Assembly (NCBI RefSeq): GCF_003862485.1
Contig: NZ_RRCM01000001.1
Location: forward strand, 185,889-249,888
From: Lachnoanaerobaculum orale
GTDB lineage: Bacteria > Bacillota > Clostridia > Lachnospirales > Lachnospiraceae
Length of the DNA stretch: 64,000 bases
Direction of reading: 5' to 3'
The position numbers and the translations under genes are program-made. The stretch's first letter is position 1. Every line of letters starts with the position of its first letter. Of the stretch, positions 18,295 through 26,840 are shown piece by piece. The notes below the pieces were generated by a model, which worked only from the letters and a program-made list of their open reading frames with translations, had not been told where the DNA came from and ran no database searches.

Positions 18295-19833
18295 ATGAAA
18301 AGTATAATTCAAACAATAAATTTGACCAAAAAGTTTGGAGATTTTGTCGCTAATAATAATATATCTTTGGACATAAAAGAAGGTGAAATAAGGTGTATTG
18401 TAGGAGAAAACGGAGCGGGTAAGTCAACACTTATGAATATGTTGTATGGCTTGGTTGCTCCAAGCTCCGGAAAAATACTTATTAGAGGTGAAGAAGTAAA
18501 GATGACCAACCCTCTTACCGCAATAGGAGTAGGAATAGGCATGGTACATCAACACTTTAAGTTAGTTTCCTCACTTACAGTATATGAGAATATTTTGCTC
18601 GGTGTGGAAATAAAAAAGAAAAATAGTCCTCTGATAGATAAAAAAGAAGAGATAAAAAAGGTTGCAAAAATGATTGAGGATAACCATCTTCAATTAAATC
18701 CAACAGATAAAATCGAAGATATTTCTATAGGTGAAAGACAAAGAGTTGAAATACTTAAAATGCTTTATAGAAATGTGGATATACTTATTTTGGACGAACC
18801 CACTGCTGTATTAACTCCGAAAGAAGTTGATGATTTAATTGCAACATTAAAGCTTTTAAAAGAGCAGGGAAAGACAATAATAGTTATCACACATAAACTG
18901 AGAGAGGTAATGGAGCTTGCAGATAGTATCACCGTGTTAAAACATGGAAATGTTGTCGGAGATGTTTTAAAACAGGATACTGATGAAAAAGAGATTGCAA
19001 GAATGATGGTAGGAAGAGATGTATGTTTGACAGTACAAAATGATAGAAAACATACTGTAGAAAAACAAGTAGTATATCAAGTTGATAACTTAAATGTATT
19101 AAATGACGATGGTAAGAAAGTTATCAATAATGTCTCTTTTAAAGTAAATAAGGGTGAAATATTTGGAATAGCCGGAGTAGAAGGAAATGGACAATCGGAA
19201 CTGATAAAAGTATTAACGGGACTTATGGAAGCCGAGAGTGGAAATGTTATCTTATATGGTAAGAATGTGACAAACCGGTGGCCAAAAGAACTTAGAAAAG
19301 AAGGAATCGGTATTATTCCGGAAGATAGATACGCTACAGGGTTATGTAGAGAAATGAGTGTTTCCGATAATTGCATTGCAGGCTATCATGATAATAAAGA
19401 AATATTAAAATATGGATTATATAACTCGAAAAAAATAGATGAAATAAGAGACAAATACATTGATGAGTTTGATATAAGATTAGGTGATAAGAATGGGGTT
19501 ATAGGAAATCTGTCGGGAGGAAATGCCCAGAAAGTAATTATTGCAAGAGAACTTGCATCAAAACCTAAGATACTTATGGCTTGTCAACCAACAAGAGGAG
19601 TAGATATAGGTTCTATTGAATTTATTCACAATGAAATTATAAAGTTCAGAGACCAAGGTAATACCGTTATTTTAGTATCAAGTGAATTATCAGAAATAAT
19701 GAGTTTATCTGATAGAGTTATAGTAATGTATAAGGGGCAAATTACGGGAGAGATTTCTCCGACGGAAGTGTCAACAGTTGAGATAGGTCTTTTGATGGCA
19801 GGAATAAAAGGGGAGAATAAGCATGAGAAATAA
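18295..19833 (+). CDS. Nucleoside ABC transporter, tandem ATP-binding protein
   Basis: Energises the importer. Two ABC domains in one chain, as in NupO/YufO and RbsA. Domain 1 has an intact Walker A (GENGAGKST near residue 41), signature SIGERQR and Walker B ILILDEPT. Domain 2 has a divergent P-loop (GVEGNGQSE), the signature LSGGNAQK and ACQPTRGVD, where the usual DEPT Asp-Glu pair is replaced by Cys-Gln. This is usual for the weaker site in this family. It overlaps the next permease gene by 11 bases. Confidence 0.93.
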   Translation: MKSIIQTINLTKKFGDFVANNNISLDIKEGEIRCIVGENGAGKSTLMNMLYGLVAPSSGKILIRGEEVKMTNPLTAIGVGIGMVHQHFKLVSSLTVYENILLGVEIKKKNSPLIDKKEEIKKVAKMIEDNHLQLNPTDKIEDISIGERQRVEILKMLYRNVDILILDEPTAVLTPKEVDDLIATLKLLKEQGKTIIVITHKLREVMELADSITVLKHGNVVGDVLKQDTDEKEIARMMVGRDVCLTVQNDRKHTVEKQVVYQVDNLNVLNDDGKKVINNVSFKVNKGEIFGIAGVEGNGQSELIKVLTGLMEAESGNVILYGKNVTNRWPKELRKEGIGIIPEDRYATGLCREMSVSDNCIAGYHDNKEILKYGLYNSKKIDEIRDKYIDEFDIRLGDKNGVIGNLSGGNAQKVIIARELASKPKILMACQPTRGVDIGSIEFIHNEIIKFRDQGNTVILVSSELSEIMSLSDRVIVMYKGQITGEISPTEVSTVEIGLLMAGIKGENKHEK

Positions 19834-20845
19834 CAATGAAACCTTAAAACATATTATAAACTCATTAATTCCGGTTATTCTTGCATTTGCCCTAGGTGCA
19901 ATTATTATTTTGTTTACAGGAAACAATCCGTTATATGCATATTGGATTTTGCTAAAAAAATCATTGTTTACAAGTAAAGGATTTTTGGATACCCTTCATT
20001 ACGCGTCACCATTGATTCTGACAGGACTTGCAATAGCGGTGACGTTTAAGGCTAATGTATATAACATGGGAGTGGAAGGACAGATGCTTTTGGGAGGATT
20101 TTTTGCAGGATTGGTAGGATCAAGTATATCAGTTGGAAATCCTTTTATAGAAAAGTTTATTTGCATAATAGTTGCAATTATTTGTGGAATGGCTTTTGCC
20201 ATGATACCTGCCATATTAAAGGTGAAATGTAATGTAAATGAAATGGTAGTAACTCTTATGCTTAATTATGGAGTTGTTAAGGTTTTAGAATTTTTAACAA
20301 CAGGTGTTTTTAAAGATAAAAGTGCCGGATATGTAGCGACTCCAACTATCAATGATATAGCTATGTTTAGTAGATTTGGCAAGTCTAGAATAACTGCTTT
20401 CTTTGTCATTGTTATTATTGTATTGATTGTGATGTATTTTATTATGAAAAAAACAAAGCTTGGATATGAAATAACAGCAATAGGAAAAAATCCCGAGTTT
20501 GCAGAAGCTTGTGGAATGAATGTTGGAAAAAAAATAATGGTCATTATGTTACTTAGTGGAGCGCTTTCAGGAATGGCGGGAGCTGGCTGGATGCTAAGTG
20601 ATCAATTCAAGTATACTTTAAGTTTTTCGGGTAATCCGGGATTAGGCTGGGACGGTATGTTAGTTGCTTTACTGGGTGGACATACTCCAATCGGTATACT
20701 GGTAGCCTCAATATTTTATGCGGCATTAAAAACGGGTAGTGACAGTATAAATATGTATACTTCAGTACCAAAGGAAATTGTTGCATTAATTCAGGGCATA
20801 ATGATTTTATTTTTGGCAGTAAAATTTTTAAAAGAAAAGAAATAG
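19823..20845 (+). CDS. Nucleoside ABC transporter permease 1 (NupP/YufP-like)
   Basis: Membrane subunit of the BPD_transp_2 family with about 9-10 helices. Family motifs are NMGVEGQMLLGGF (near residue 80), NEMVVTLMLNYG and the EAA-like loop ALSGMAGAGW. It overlaps the ATPase gene, with its own AAGGGGAG. It pairs with the second permease 36 bases downstream to make the heterodimeric channel. Confidence 0.93.
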   Translation: MRNNNETLKHIINSLIPVILAFALGAIIILFTGNNPLYAYWILLKKSLFTSKGFLDTLHYASPLILTGLAIAVTFKANVYNMGVEGQMLLGGFFAGLVGSSISVGNPFIEKFICIIVAIICGMAFAMIPAILKVKCNVNEMVVTLMLNYGVVKVLEFLTTGVFKDKSAGYVATPTINDIAMFSRFGKSRITAFFVIVIIVLIVMYFIMKKTKLGYEITAIGKNPEFAEACGMNVGKKIMVIMLLSGALSGMAGAGWMLSDQFKYTLSFSGNPGLGWDGMLVALLGGHTPIGILVASIFYAALKTGSDSINMYTSVPKEIVALIQGIMILFLAVKFLKEKK

Positions 20846-20881
20846 AATGTATAGTAATAAACATAAAATGGAGGAAGCACA

Positions 20882-21793
20882 ATGGCTCTTCTAAATAGTA
20901 TTTTATATGATACAGTTTACCATAGTGCACCAATAATACTATGTGTAATAGGTGGAATATTTGCATATAAAGCTAATGTTTTGAATATAGCACTTGAAGG
21001 AATGATGTTAAACGGTGCATTTGTATCTGTGTTAGTTATGTATTTTACAGGCAACATTTTTTTAGCATTATCTTCAGCTATACTAACAACCTTGATTTGG
21101 GGATTGATTTTTTCTTATTTTGGAGTGAGTGGATCCGGAAATGTAATAGTAATTGGACTTGGAATAAACTTTATTGTACCGGCGATAGCTAAATTTACTT
21201 TGAATATGATGGGAGTGTCAAATATAAGCTTGCAAAATATTAGCGTATCTGATTTTAAGATACATATACCTATTATTGATTCAATAGATATTGTAGGTAG
21301 CATTTTGAGTGGGCATACATTTATCACATATTTGGCATTTATAGGAATCATAATTATGTCAGTTATAATGTATCAGACAAAATTTGGAATATATGTAAGA
21401 GTTGTGGGTGAAAATGAAGAAGCGGCAATAAGTTTGGGACTAAAAACCAAATTATATAAGTATTTGGCAATTTTACTGGGAGCATTATGTGCAGGTTTGG
21501 CAGGCATAAATTTATCTTTGGAACGCATGTGTATGTACACAAATGATATGACTGCAGGAAGAGGCTTTATAGCAATTGCGGCAATTTATTGTGGTGGGGG
21601 AAAACCTTTAGAATCATCTTTATATGCAATTCTTTTTGGCATATCAAGAGCATTGGCGGTGAATTTGAGTATCAATGCAGGTCCTATGGCAGGGATATTT
21701 GATACTATACCTTACATAATAATGGTTTCAGTGCTTGCAACAGTTTCATATATGAAGTTTAAAAATGTAAGGGTAAGAGGATATACTTTTTAG
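20882..21793 (+). CDS. Nucleoside ABC transporter permease 2 (NupQ/YufQ-like)
   Basis: Second channel subunit, 303 residues, BPD_transp_2 family. Typical features are NVLNIALEGMMLNGAF near residue 36, VRVVGENEEAAISLGL and LGALCAGLAGINLSL, and the C-terminal PYIIMVSVLATVSY helix. GGAGGAAG precedes the start. Confidence 0.93.
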   Translation: MALLNSILYDTVYHSAPIILCVIGGIFAYKANVLNIALEGMMLNGAFVSVLVMYFTGNIFLALSSAILTTLIWGLIFSYFGVSGSGNVIVIGLGINFIVPAIAKFTLNMMGVSNISLQNISVSDFKIHIPIIDSIDIVGSILSGHTFITYLAFIGIIIMSVIMYQTKFGIYVRVVGENEEAAISLGLKTKLYKYLAILLGALCAGLAGINLSLERMCMYTNDMTAGRGFIAIAAIYCGGGKPLESSLYAILFGISRALAVNLSINAGPMAGIFDTIPYIIMVSVLATVSYMKFKNVRVRGYTF

Positions 21794-21805
21794 AAAGGTG
21801 AAAAG

Positions 21806-22366
21806 ATGAAAACAGCACTTCTAATTGTAGATATGGTTAGAGACTTTACGGATCCTAACGGACTGGTATTTTATCCGGAAAATAGAAAGATATTGCCGGA
21901 AATAAAAGAGGTCCTTGAGCTGTGTAGAAGTAAAAATTGTCTTATAGTATATTTGCAGCATTGTAATAGAGCCGGTAAGTTTGATAAGAAGGCTGCAACA
22001 ATGCGACCTAATTGTATAGAAGGGACTTTTGGAGTAGAAATCGACCCGATGCTTGAGACAAAACCTGAAGACTACATTATACAGAAGAGAAGATATAGTG
22101 GATTTTTCGGAACAGATTTGGACTTGGTTTTAAGAGAAAACAACATAGAAAACTTGATTGTAGTAGGTACTAAAACAAATTGCTGTATCAGAGCAACCGT
22201 AACAGATGCTTTTTATTATAATTATGAGCCTTATGTAGTTAGAGAATGTGTTGCAACGAATTCTGAAACAGTAAATGAGGTTCATTTAAGTGATATTGAT
22301 AAATACTTAGGCCATGTTGTAAATAAAGAGGAACTTAAAAATATGTTTTTACAAGGTGAATTATAA
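21806..22366 (+). CDS. Cysteine hydrolase, isochorismatase/nicotinamidase superfamily
   Basis: Hydrolyses an amide or ureido bond in a small molecule. The catalytic triad is visible: Asp in LLIVDMVRDF (D9), Lys in QKRRYSGFFGTDL (near 93) and the nucleophile Cys in TNCCIRATVTDA (near 127), with the usual cis-peptide region before it. 186 residues, normal for the family. Within a nucleoside operon it may act on the freed base, for example as a nicotinamidase or a ureidoacrylate-type hydrolase. That choice is inference; the sequence alone does not fix the substrate. Confidence 0.85.
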   Translation: MKTALLIVDMVRDFTDPNGLVFYPENRKILPEIKEVLELCRSKNCLIVYLQHCNRAGKFDKKAATMRPNCIEGTFGVEIDPMLETKPEDYIIQKRRYSGFFGTDLDLVLRENNIENLIVVGTKTNCCIRATVTDAFYYNYEPYVVRECVATNSETVNEVHLSDIDKYLGHVVNKEELKNMFLQGEL

Positions 22367-22379
22367 TAGGTGAAGATGT

Positions 22380-23330
22380 ATGAAAGTTGAAGTTTTGACA
22401 AGTGGATATGTGAGCATGGATCATATTATAAAATTGAAAACTCCTGCTAAAGTGGGTTTTACATCAATAGTTGAGAACCAATCTTCAGCGGAAATATTTT
22501 ATGGTGGATGTTCTGTGAATATAGATTATGAACTTTGTAAGCTGGGTATAGACTCTATGCCTTTGATAAGAGTGGGTAAAGACTATGAATCTACCGGATT
22601 TAAAAGTTTTCTGGAAGAGGCTAAGGTTCCTACGCGTGGAGTTAACATAATAGAAGAGGACATAACGGGATATTGCTATTTGCTACAAGACAATAATAAT
22701 GAGCATATTACAATATTTTATCCAGGGGCTATGGACAGAAAATACGCGTCAGGTTTTAAAGAAGAACTTTTTAAAGACGCAAAACTTGGCGTAATAACTG
22801 TGGCATCTATAGATGACAATATGGATTTTTTCAGGAAATGTCAAAAGTTTAATATTCCGATAGTATTTGGTATGAAGGATGATATGGAGGCTTTTCCTGA
22901 ATATTTTTTGAAGGAAATTTTAAAGGAAAGTAAAATAATATTCACAAATGAAGTTGAATGTGAAATTATTAAGCATATAAATGGCATAACAGATATAAAA
23001 GAGCTTTTTATTGATGGAAAAGTTGATATATTGATAACTACTTTAGGTGCTGACGGTAGTATTTGTTATATCAGAAAAGGTGAGAAGATAATTGAAAAGA
23101 GAATAGAAGCTATAAGAATAAATAATGTTGTTGATGCTTCAGGTGGCGGAGATGCATATATGTCAGGTTTCTTGTATGGATATCTTAAGGATTTTGACCC
23201 TGAAGATTGTTGTAGATTGGGGACAATAATGGCATCACATATTATTCAAAAAGAGGGGTGTTTAAGTAATGTACCTGATGAATCAAAACTCCTTGGTGAT
23301 TTTGATTCTCTATTTAAAAAGGAAGTGTAA
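22380..23330 (+). CDS. PfkB-family sugar/nucleoside kinase
   Basis: Ribokinase-like kinase of 316 residues. The second PfkB signature with the anion hole and catalytic Asp is VVDASGGGDAYMSGF (near residue 258), and the N-terminal substrate motif is YGGCSVNIDYELCKLG. It lacks the exact ribokinase GGK(A)-N motif. Neighbouring a nucleoside phosphorylase, it could phosphorylate the released ribose 1-phosphate or a nucleoside; the archaeal ribose-1-phosphate kinase belongs to this same family. AGGTGAAGAT precedes the start. Confidence 0.85.
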   Translation: MKVEVLTSGYVSMDHIIKLKTPAKVGFTSIVENQSSAEIFYGGCSVNIDYELCKLGIDSMPLIRVGKDYESTGFKSFLEEAKVPTRGVNIIEEDITGYCYLLQDNNNEHITIFYPGAMDRKYASGFKEELFKDAKLGVITVASIDDNMDFFRKCQKFNIPIVFGMKDDMEAFPEYFLKEILKESKIIFTNEVECEIIKHINGITDIKELFIDGKVDILITTLGADGSICYIRKGEKIIEKRIEAIRINNVVDASGGGDAYMSGFLYGYLKDFDPEDCCRLGTIMASHIIQKEGCLSNVPDESKLLGDFDSLFKKEV

Positions 23331-23335
23331 TAAGT

Positions 23336-24094
23336 ATGAAAGCATTATATACCGGAGTTGGTAAGGAAGATATAGGTAAGTATGTTATTTTTTCCGGAGA
23401 TCCATGGAGAGTTGAGAGACTTTGTAAATATATGGATTCTCCAAAAAAAATAGCATTTTTAAGAGAATTTAACACTTATACAGGAATGTATAAAGGAATA
23501 AAAGTAACTATAACATCTACGGGTATAGGTGCTCCTTCAGCTGCAATTGCAATGGAAGAGATGTATGAAGCCGGAATGGAAGTTGCAGTAAGAATGGGGA
23601 CTGTAATGTCACTGAAGGAAGATACATTAGGTGATTTTATGATACCGGTTGCAGCTATGAGAAGAGAAGGAACAAGTCAAAGTTATGTTGATTTATCTTA
23701 TCCTGCTGTGGCAGATATAGAGTTAATAAATATAATGAATGATACTGTGAAAAGTGTGGATAAAAAGTATCATAATGGAATAAATTGCACAATGGATGGA
23801 TTCTATACAAATATGCATGAATCAAGATTTTCAAAAGAGTCAAATAGAGATATTGATAAAACCTTTAATGAGTTAAGAAAACTTGGTGTTGACGGTATAG
23901 ACATGGAATCAGCATGTTTGATGACATTGGGTAGACTTATGAATGTAAAAACCTGTACTTTGACTATAGTTACAGTTTTAGAGAATCTTAAAGATAAACT
24001 TGAAGGTGAAGACAGGAAAGAGGCTGAAGAATTACTGTGTAAAGTGGCCTTAGAGGGTATATATAATTATGTAAATAAAAAGGAGCTTGAATGA
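23336..24094 (+). CDS. Nucleoside phosphorylase, uridine-phosphorylase-like (diverged)
   Basis: Phosphorolytic cleavage of a nucleoside to base and (deoxy)ribose 1-phosphate. It belongs to the PNP/UDP family: FSGDPWRVERLCKYM (phosphate-binding GDPxRV type), STGIGAPSAAIAMEE and GIDMESACLM (ribose-binding Met-Glu-Ser). The Udp loop RIGTTG is here RMGTVMS, which alters a phosphate/base-contacting Thr and suggests a changed base specificity. 252 residues. It overlaps the next gene by 4 bases (ATGA). Confidence 0.85.
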   Translation: MKALYTGVGKEDIGKYVIFSGDPWRVERLCKYMDSPKKIAFLREFNTYTGMYKGIKVTITSTGIGAPSAAIAMEEMYEAGMEVAVRMGTVMSLKEDTLGDFMIPVAAMRREGTSQSYVDLSYPAVADIELINIMNDTVKSVDKKYHNGINCTMDGFYTNMHESRFSKESNRDIDKTFNELRKLGVDGIDMESACLMTLGRLMNVKTCTLTIVTVLENLKDKLEGEDRKEAEELLCKVALEGIYNYVNKKELE

Positions 24095-24882
24095 GAAAAG
24101 ATATAATTAGTAATGGAGGAAAGACAGTTATTGGTATGGTACATTGTAAACCATTGCCGACAACCGTGGGATTCAACGGAGATTATCAAGAAATAATAGA
24201 TATAGCTGTTGAAGATGCCAAGACACTGGAAAAAGCAGGAGTAGATGGGATAATAGTAGAAAACATGGGAGATACACCATTTTCGGCTTTATTAAATAAA
24301 GCACAGTTAGCGGCGTTAAGTGTAGCGGCATATGCAGTAAAAGAAGCTGTAAAAATACCGGTAGGTGTAGATGCGGCATTTAATGACTGTGAATCCGGTT
24401 TTGCAATTGCAGGTATGATAGGAGCTGATTTTGTACGAGTTCCTGTATTTGTTGATAGAGTGCTTTTTACAGATGGAGTGATAGAGCCATGTGCTAAAAG
24501 ATGTATGGAATATAGAAAAAGCTTAGGACTGGAGCATATAAAGATTCTTGCCGACATACAAGTAAAACATGCACACATGATTTTACCAGGTATAACAATA
24601 GAGCAATCAGCTAAGGATGCAGCTGCAAATGGAGCTGATGCCATCATAGTAACGGGATCACAAGTTGGTGAAGAAACTCCTATAGAGATGATTGACAGAG
24701 TAAAAAAAGTTGTGAATATACCTGTGATAGCCGGTAGTGGTGTAAATGATACAAATATAAAAGATCAGCTTAATATAGCTGATGGAGCAATAATAGGTTC
24801 GGGCTTTAAGGTTAACGGAAAGATCGAAAATCCTATTTCTTATGAATTAACAAAAAAAGTCATGGATGCACTTAGAATGTGA
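24091..24882 (+). CDS. BtpA/SgcQ-family TIM-barrel protein
   Basis: Belongs to the BtpA family: GMVHCKPLPT at the N-terminus, DAKTLEKAGVDGIIVENMGD (near residue 45), ADFVRVPVFVDRV, then ADIQVKHAHMI and DAIIVTGSQVGEETP. Its biochemical role is poorly established for the family; related SgcQ genes sit in sugar operons. The phosphate-binding-barrel look and the neighbours suggest an enzyme acting on a (deoxy)ribose phosphate. 263 residues, translationally coupled to the phosphorylase gene. Confidence 0.8.
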   Translation: MRKDIISNGGKTVIGMVHCKPLPTTVGFNGDYQEIIDIAVEDAKTLEKAGVDGIIVENMGDTPFSALLNKAQLAALSVAAYAVKEAVKIPVGVDAAFNDCESGFAIAGMIGADFVRVPVFVDRVLFTDGVIEPCAKRCMEYRKSLGLEHIKILADIQVKHAHMILPGITIEQSAKDAAANGADAIIVTGSQVGEETPIEMIDRVKKVVNIPVIAGSGVNDTNIKDQLNIADGAIIGSGFKVNGKIENPISYELTKKVMDALRM

Positions 24883-24892
24883 GGGGATTAGT

Positions 24893-26050
24893 ATGATGAG
24901 ACCAATGAAACTTGCAGGTTCTGAATTAGTATTTGGAAACGGTTCTTTGGAATATATTAAGTCTGTGAATTGTGAAAGAGCAGCAATAGTTGTAGGTGGA
25001 AGCAGCATGGAAAAGAATGGAACACTGGAAAAGGTAGAGGCTCTATTTAAAGAAGCCGACGTTGTTACAACAGTTATAAGTGGTGTAGAGCCGGATCCAT
25101 CAATAGAAACTGTTTTGCGTGGGGCAAAAGAAATGGTTGAATTTAATCCGGATTTGATAGTTGGACTTGGTGGAGGATCCGCAATGGATGCTGCCAAGGC
25201 TATGTGGATTTTCTATGAGCATCCGGATCTTAAAGGCTTACAAGATATTTTGCCTCCAAACACATTTCCTAAATTAAGAAAAAGGGCAAGACTTTGTTGT
25301 ATTCCATCAACATCAGGTACGGCCAGTGAAGTATCCAGATCTATAGTTATCACTGAAAACTCTACAGGATTGAAGTATGGAATAGGAAATATGGAGATGA
25401 TGCCTGATATAGCTATATGTGATGGAGACATAACTGTTTCTATGCCAAGTAAAATTACAGCTGAGACAGGAATGGATGCTTTGACACATGCTCTTGAGGC
25501 TTTAGTTTCAAATAGAGCGAATTATCTGAGTGATATTTTAGCAAAAGCAGCCATAAATGATATATTTAAATTTTTACCTAAAGCATATAAAAATGGTGAG
25601 GATAAAGAAGCGAGAGAGCTTATGCTACAGGCATCTATGGTTGCAGGTTTAGCATTTACAAATGTATCTTTAGGAATTGTGCATTCTATGGCACATACTT
25701 TAGGAAGTGTATACCATATATCACATGGATTGGCAGATGCCATAATTTTGCCATATGTGATAAGCTATAATAAGCAAAGCGAAATAGCAAAAGAGATATA
25801 TAAAAATATTTCCGATGAACTTGGAATAGGTGATATAGAGTTCGAAGTAAAAAGGCTCAATAAAGAGTTAAACATACCTGAAAAACTTTCTGAGTTGATA
25901 CCGAATAGAGAAGATTATATATCTAAATTAGATATTTTGGCAGATTTTGCTAAAAAAGATGGTTGTACCAAAACAAATCCTGTAATACCGGAAATAGAAG
26001 GTTTTAAAGAGTTATTTATAAAGGTATACGATGGAAGTAAGGAGAATTAA
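24893..26050 (+). CDS. Iron-containing alcohol dehydrogenase
   Basis: NAD(P)-dependent metal alcohol dehydrogenase. Nucleotide site GLGGGSAMDAAKA (near residue 95). Metal ligands are in GMDALTHALEA (Asp and His, near 193-197), HSMAHTLG (near 265) and HISHG (near 276). The ATG at 24893 follows GAGGGGATTAGT; an in-frame upstream ATG at 24866 lies inside btpA. Possible task in this operon: reducing an aldehyde made by sugar-phosphate cleavage, as lactaldehyde reductase FucO does. This is inference. Confidence 0.88.
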   Translation: MMRPMKLAGSELVFGNGSLEYIKSVNCERAAIVVGGSSMEKNGTLEKVEALFKEADVVTTVISGVEPDPSIETVLRGAKEMVEFNPDLIVGLGGGSAMDAAKAMWIFYEHPDLKGLQDILPPNTFPKLRKRARLCCIPSTSGTASEVSRSIVITENSTGLKYGIGNMEMMPDIAICDGDITVSMPSKITAETGMDALTHALEALVSNRANYLSDILAKAAINDIFKFLPKAYKNGEDKEARELMLQASMVAGLAFTNVSLGIVHSMAHTLGSVYHISHGLADAIILPYVISYNKQSEIAKEIYKNISDELGIGDIEFEVKRLNKELNIPEKLSELIPNREDYISKLDILADFAKKDGCTKTNPVIPEIEGFKELFIKVYDGSKEN

Positions 26051-26770
26051 ATGGAAATAATATGCTATTTATCCAGTGGATATCCTACAATAGAGTCAAG
26101 TATTGAGGTTGCAAATGATTATGCAAAGGCCGGATGTAAAATTATTGAAGTAGATTTTCCTTCAAGAGATCCGTACTTGGAGGGAGAATATATAGCAGAT
26201 AGAATGAAAAAGGCACTGGAAAACTGTGATGATTATAATAAATATATGGACTTTATAGTTAGTCTAAAAAGAAATTTGCCTGATGTAAAACTTCTTGTAT
26301 TAGCTTATGAAAATACAGTAGAAGAAATTGGAGTAGATAAGTTTATAAGGTTTTGCTTAGATAACGATTTAAAAGATATATTGCTTGTAGGATTGAAGGA
26401 TGATACTATAAAGAATAAGATTATATCTGCAGGCTTATTGGTTTCATGCTATGTACAATTCCATCTTCCGGAAGAAGAAATTGACCTTGCCAAGAGATCA
26501 AATGGATTTGTATATTTACAAGCAAAACCTTATATAGACCAGATATTACATCCTAAATATAAGACTTTGAAAGATGCGATAGGATACTTGAGAGAACTGG
26601 GTATAGACAGACCTATTTACTGTGGGGTAGGAGTACATGAACCAAAAGATGTTACTACTGTAAAAGAAGCAGGTGGAGATGCAGCTTTTGTTGGTAGCGC
26701 AATCTTAAAATTACACGATGATAGAAATGCTATGATGGAAAAGATAAAGGAATTTAAGGCTATGTGCTAA
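26051..26770 (+). CDS. TrpA-like aldolase (tryptophan synthase alpha-subunit family, stand-alone)
   Basis: TIM barrel resembling tryptophan synthase alpha chain, with CYLSSGYPTIESS at the start, IIEVDFPSRDPYLEG where TrpA has its catalytic loop, and GVGVHEPKDVT...GDAAFVGSAI in the phosphate-binding half. The TrpA catalytic Glu (E49) is kept as E33, while the D60 position is a Glu (E44). No trpB or other trp gene is near, so the gene is not for tryptophan synthesis. A retro-aldol cleavage of a sugar-phosphate-like compound is plausible. Starts immediately at the previous stop with GGAG upstream. Confidence 0.75.
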   Translation: MEIICYLSSGYPTIESSIEVANDYAKAGCKIIEVDFPSRDPYLEGEYIADRMKKALENCDDYNKYMDFIVSLKRNLPDVKLLVLAYENTVEEIGVDKFIRFCLDNDLKDILLVGLKDDTIKNKIISAGLLVSCYVQFHLPEEEIDLAKRSNGFVYLQAKPYIDQILHPKYKTLKDAIGYLRELGIDRPIYCGVGVHEPKDVTTVKEAGGDAAFVGSAILKLHDDRNAMMEKIKEFKAMC

Positions 26771-26790
26771 ATAATGACTTGATGTTATAA
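26771..26790 (+). promoter_or_regulatory. Candidate GntR operator copy at the operon end
   Basis: ATAATGACTTGATGTTATAA repeats the words ATAATGAC and GATGTnATAA found in the palindromic region before the first operon gene (17045-17075). It lies 51 bases before the GntR start. The match is short and partly AT-rich. Confidence 0.4.
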
Positions 26791-26840
26791 TCCGGTTATA
26801 TTGTGATTTTAGCCTGTGGTAAGAAAAGAGGTATACAGAT

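Noticed and set aside
23655..24647. Several long minus-strand open frames inside the nucleoside operon
   Set aside because: They are antisense shadows of strongly supported genes, with no ribosome binding sites and low-complexity, hydrophobic translations.
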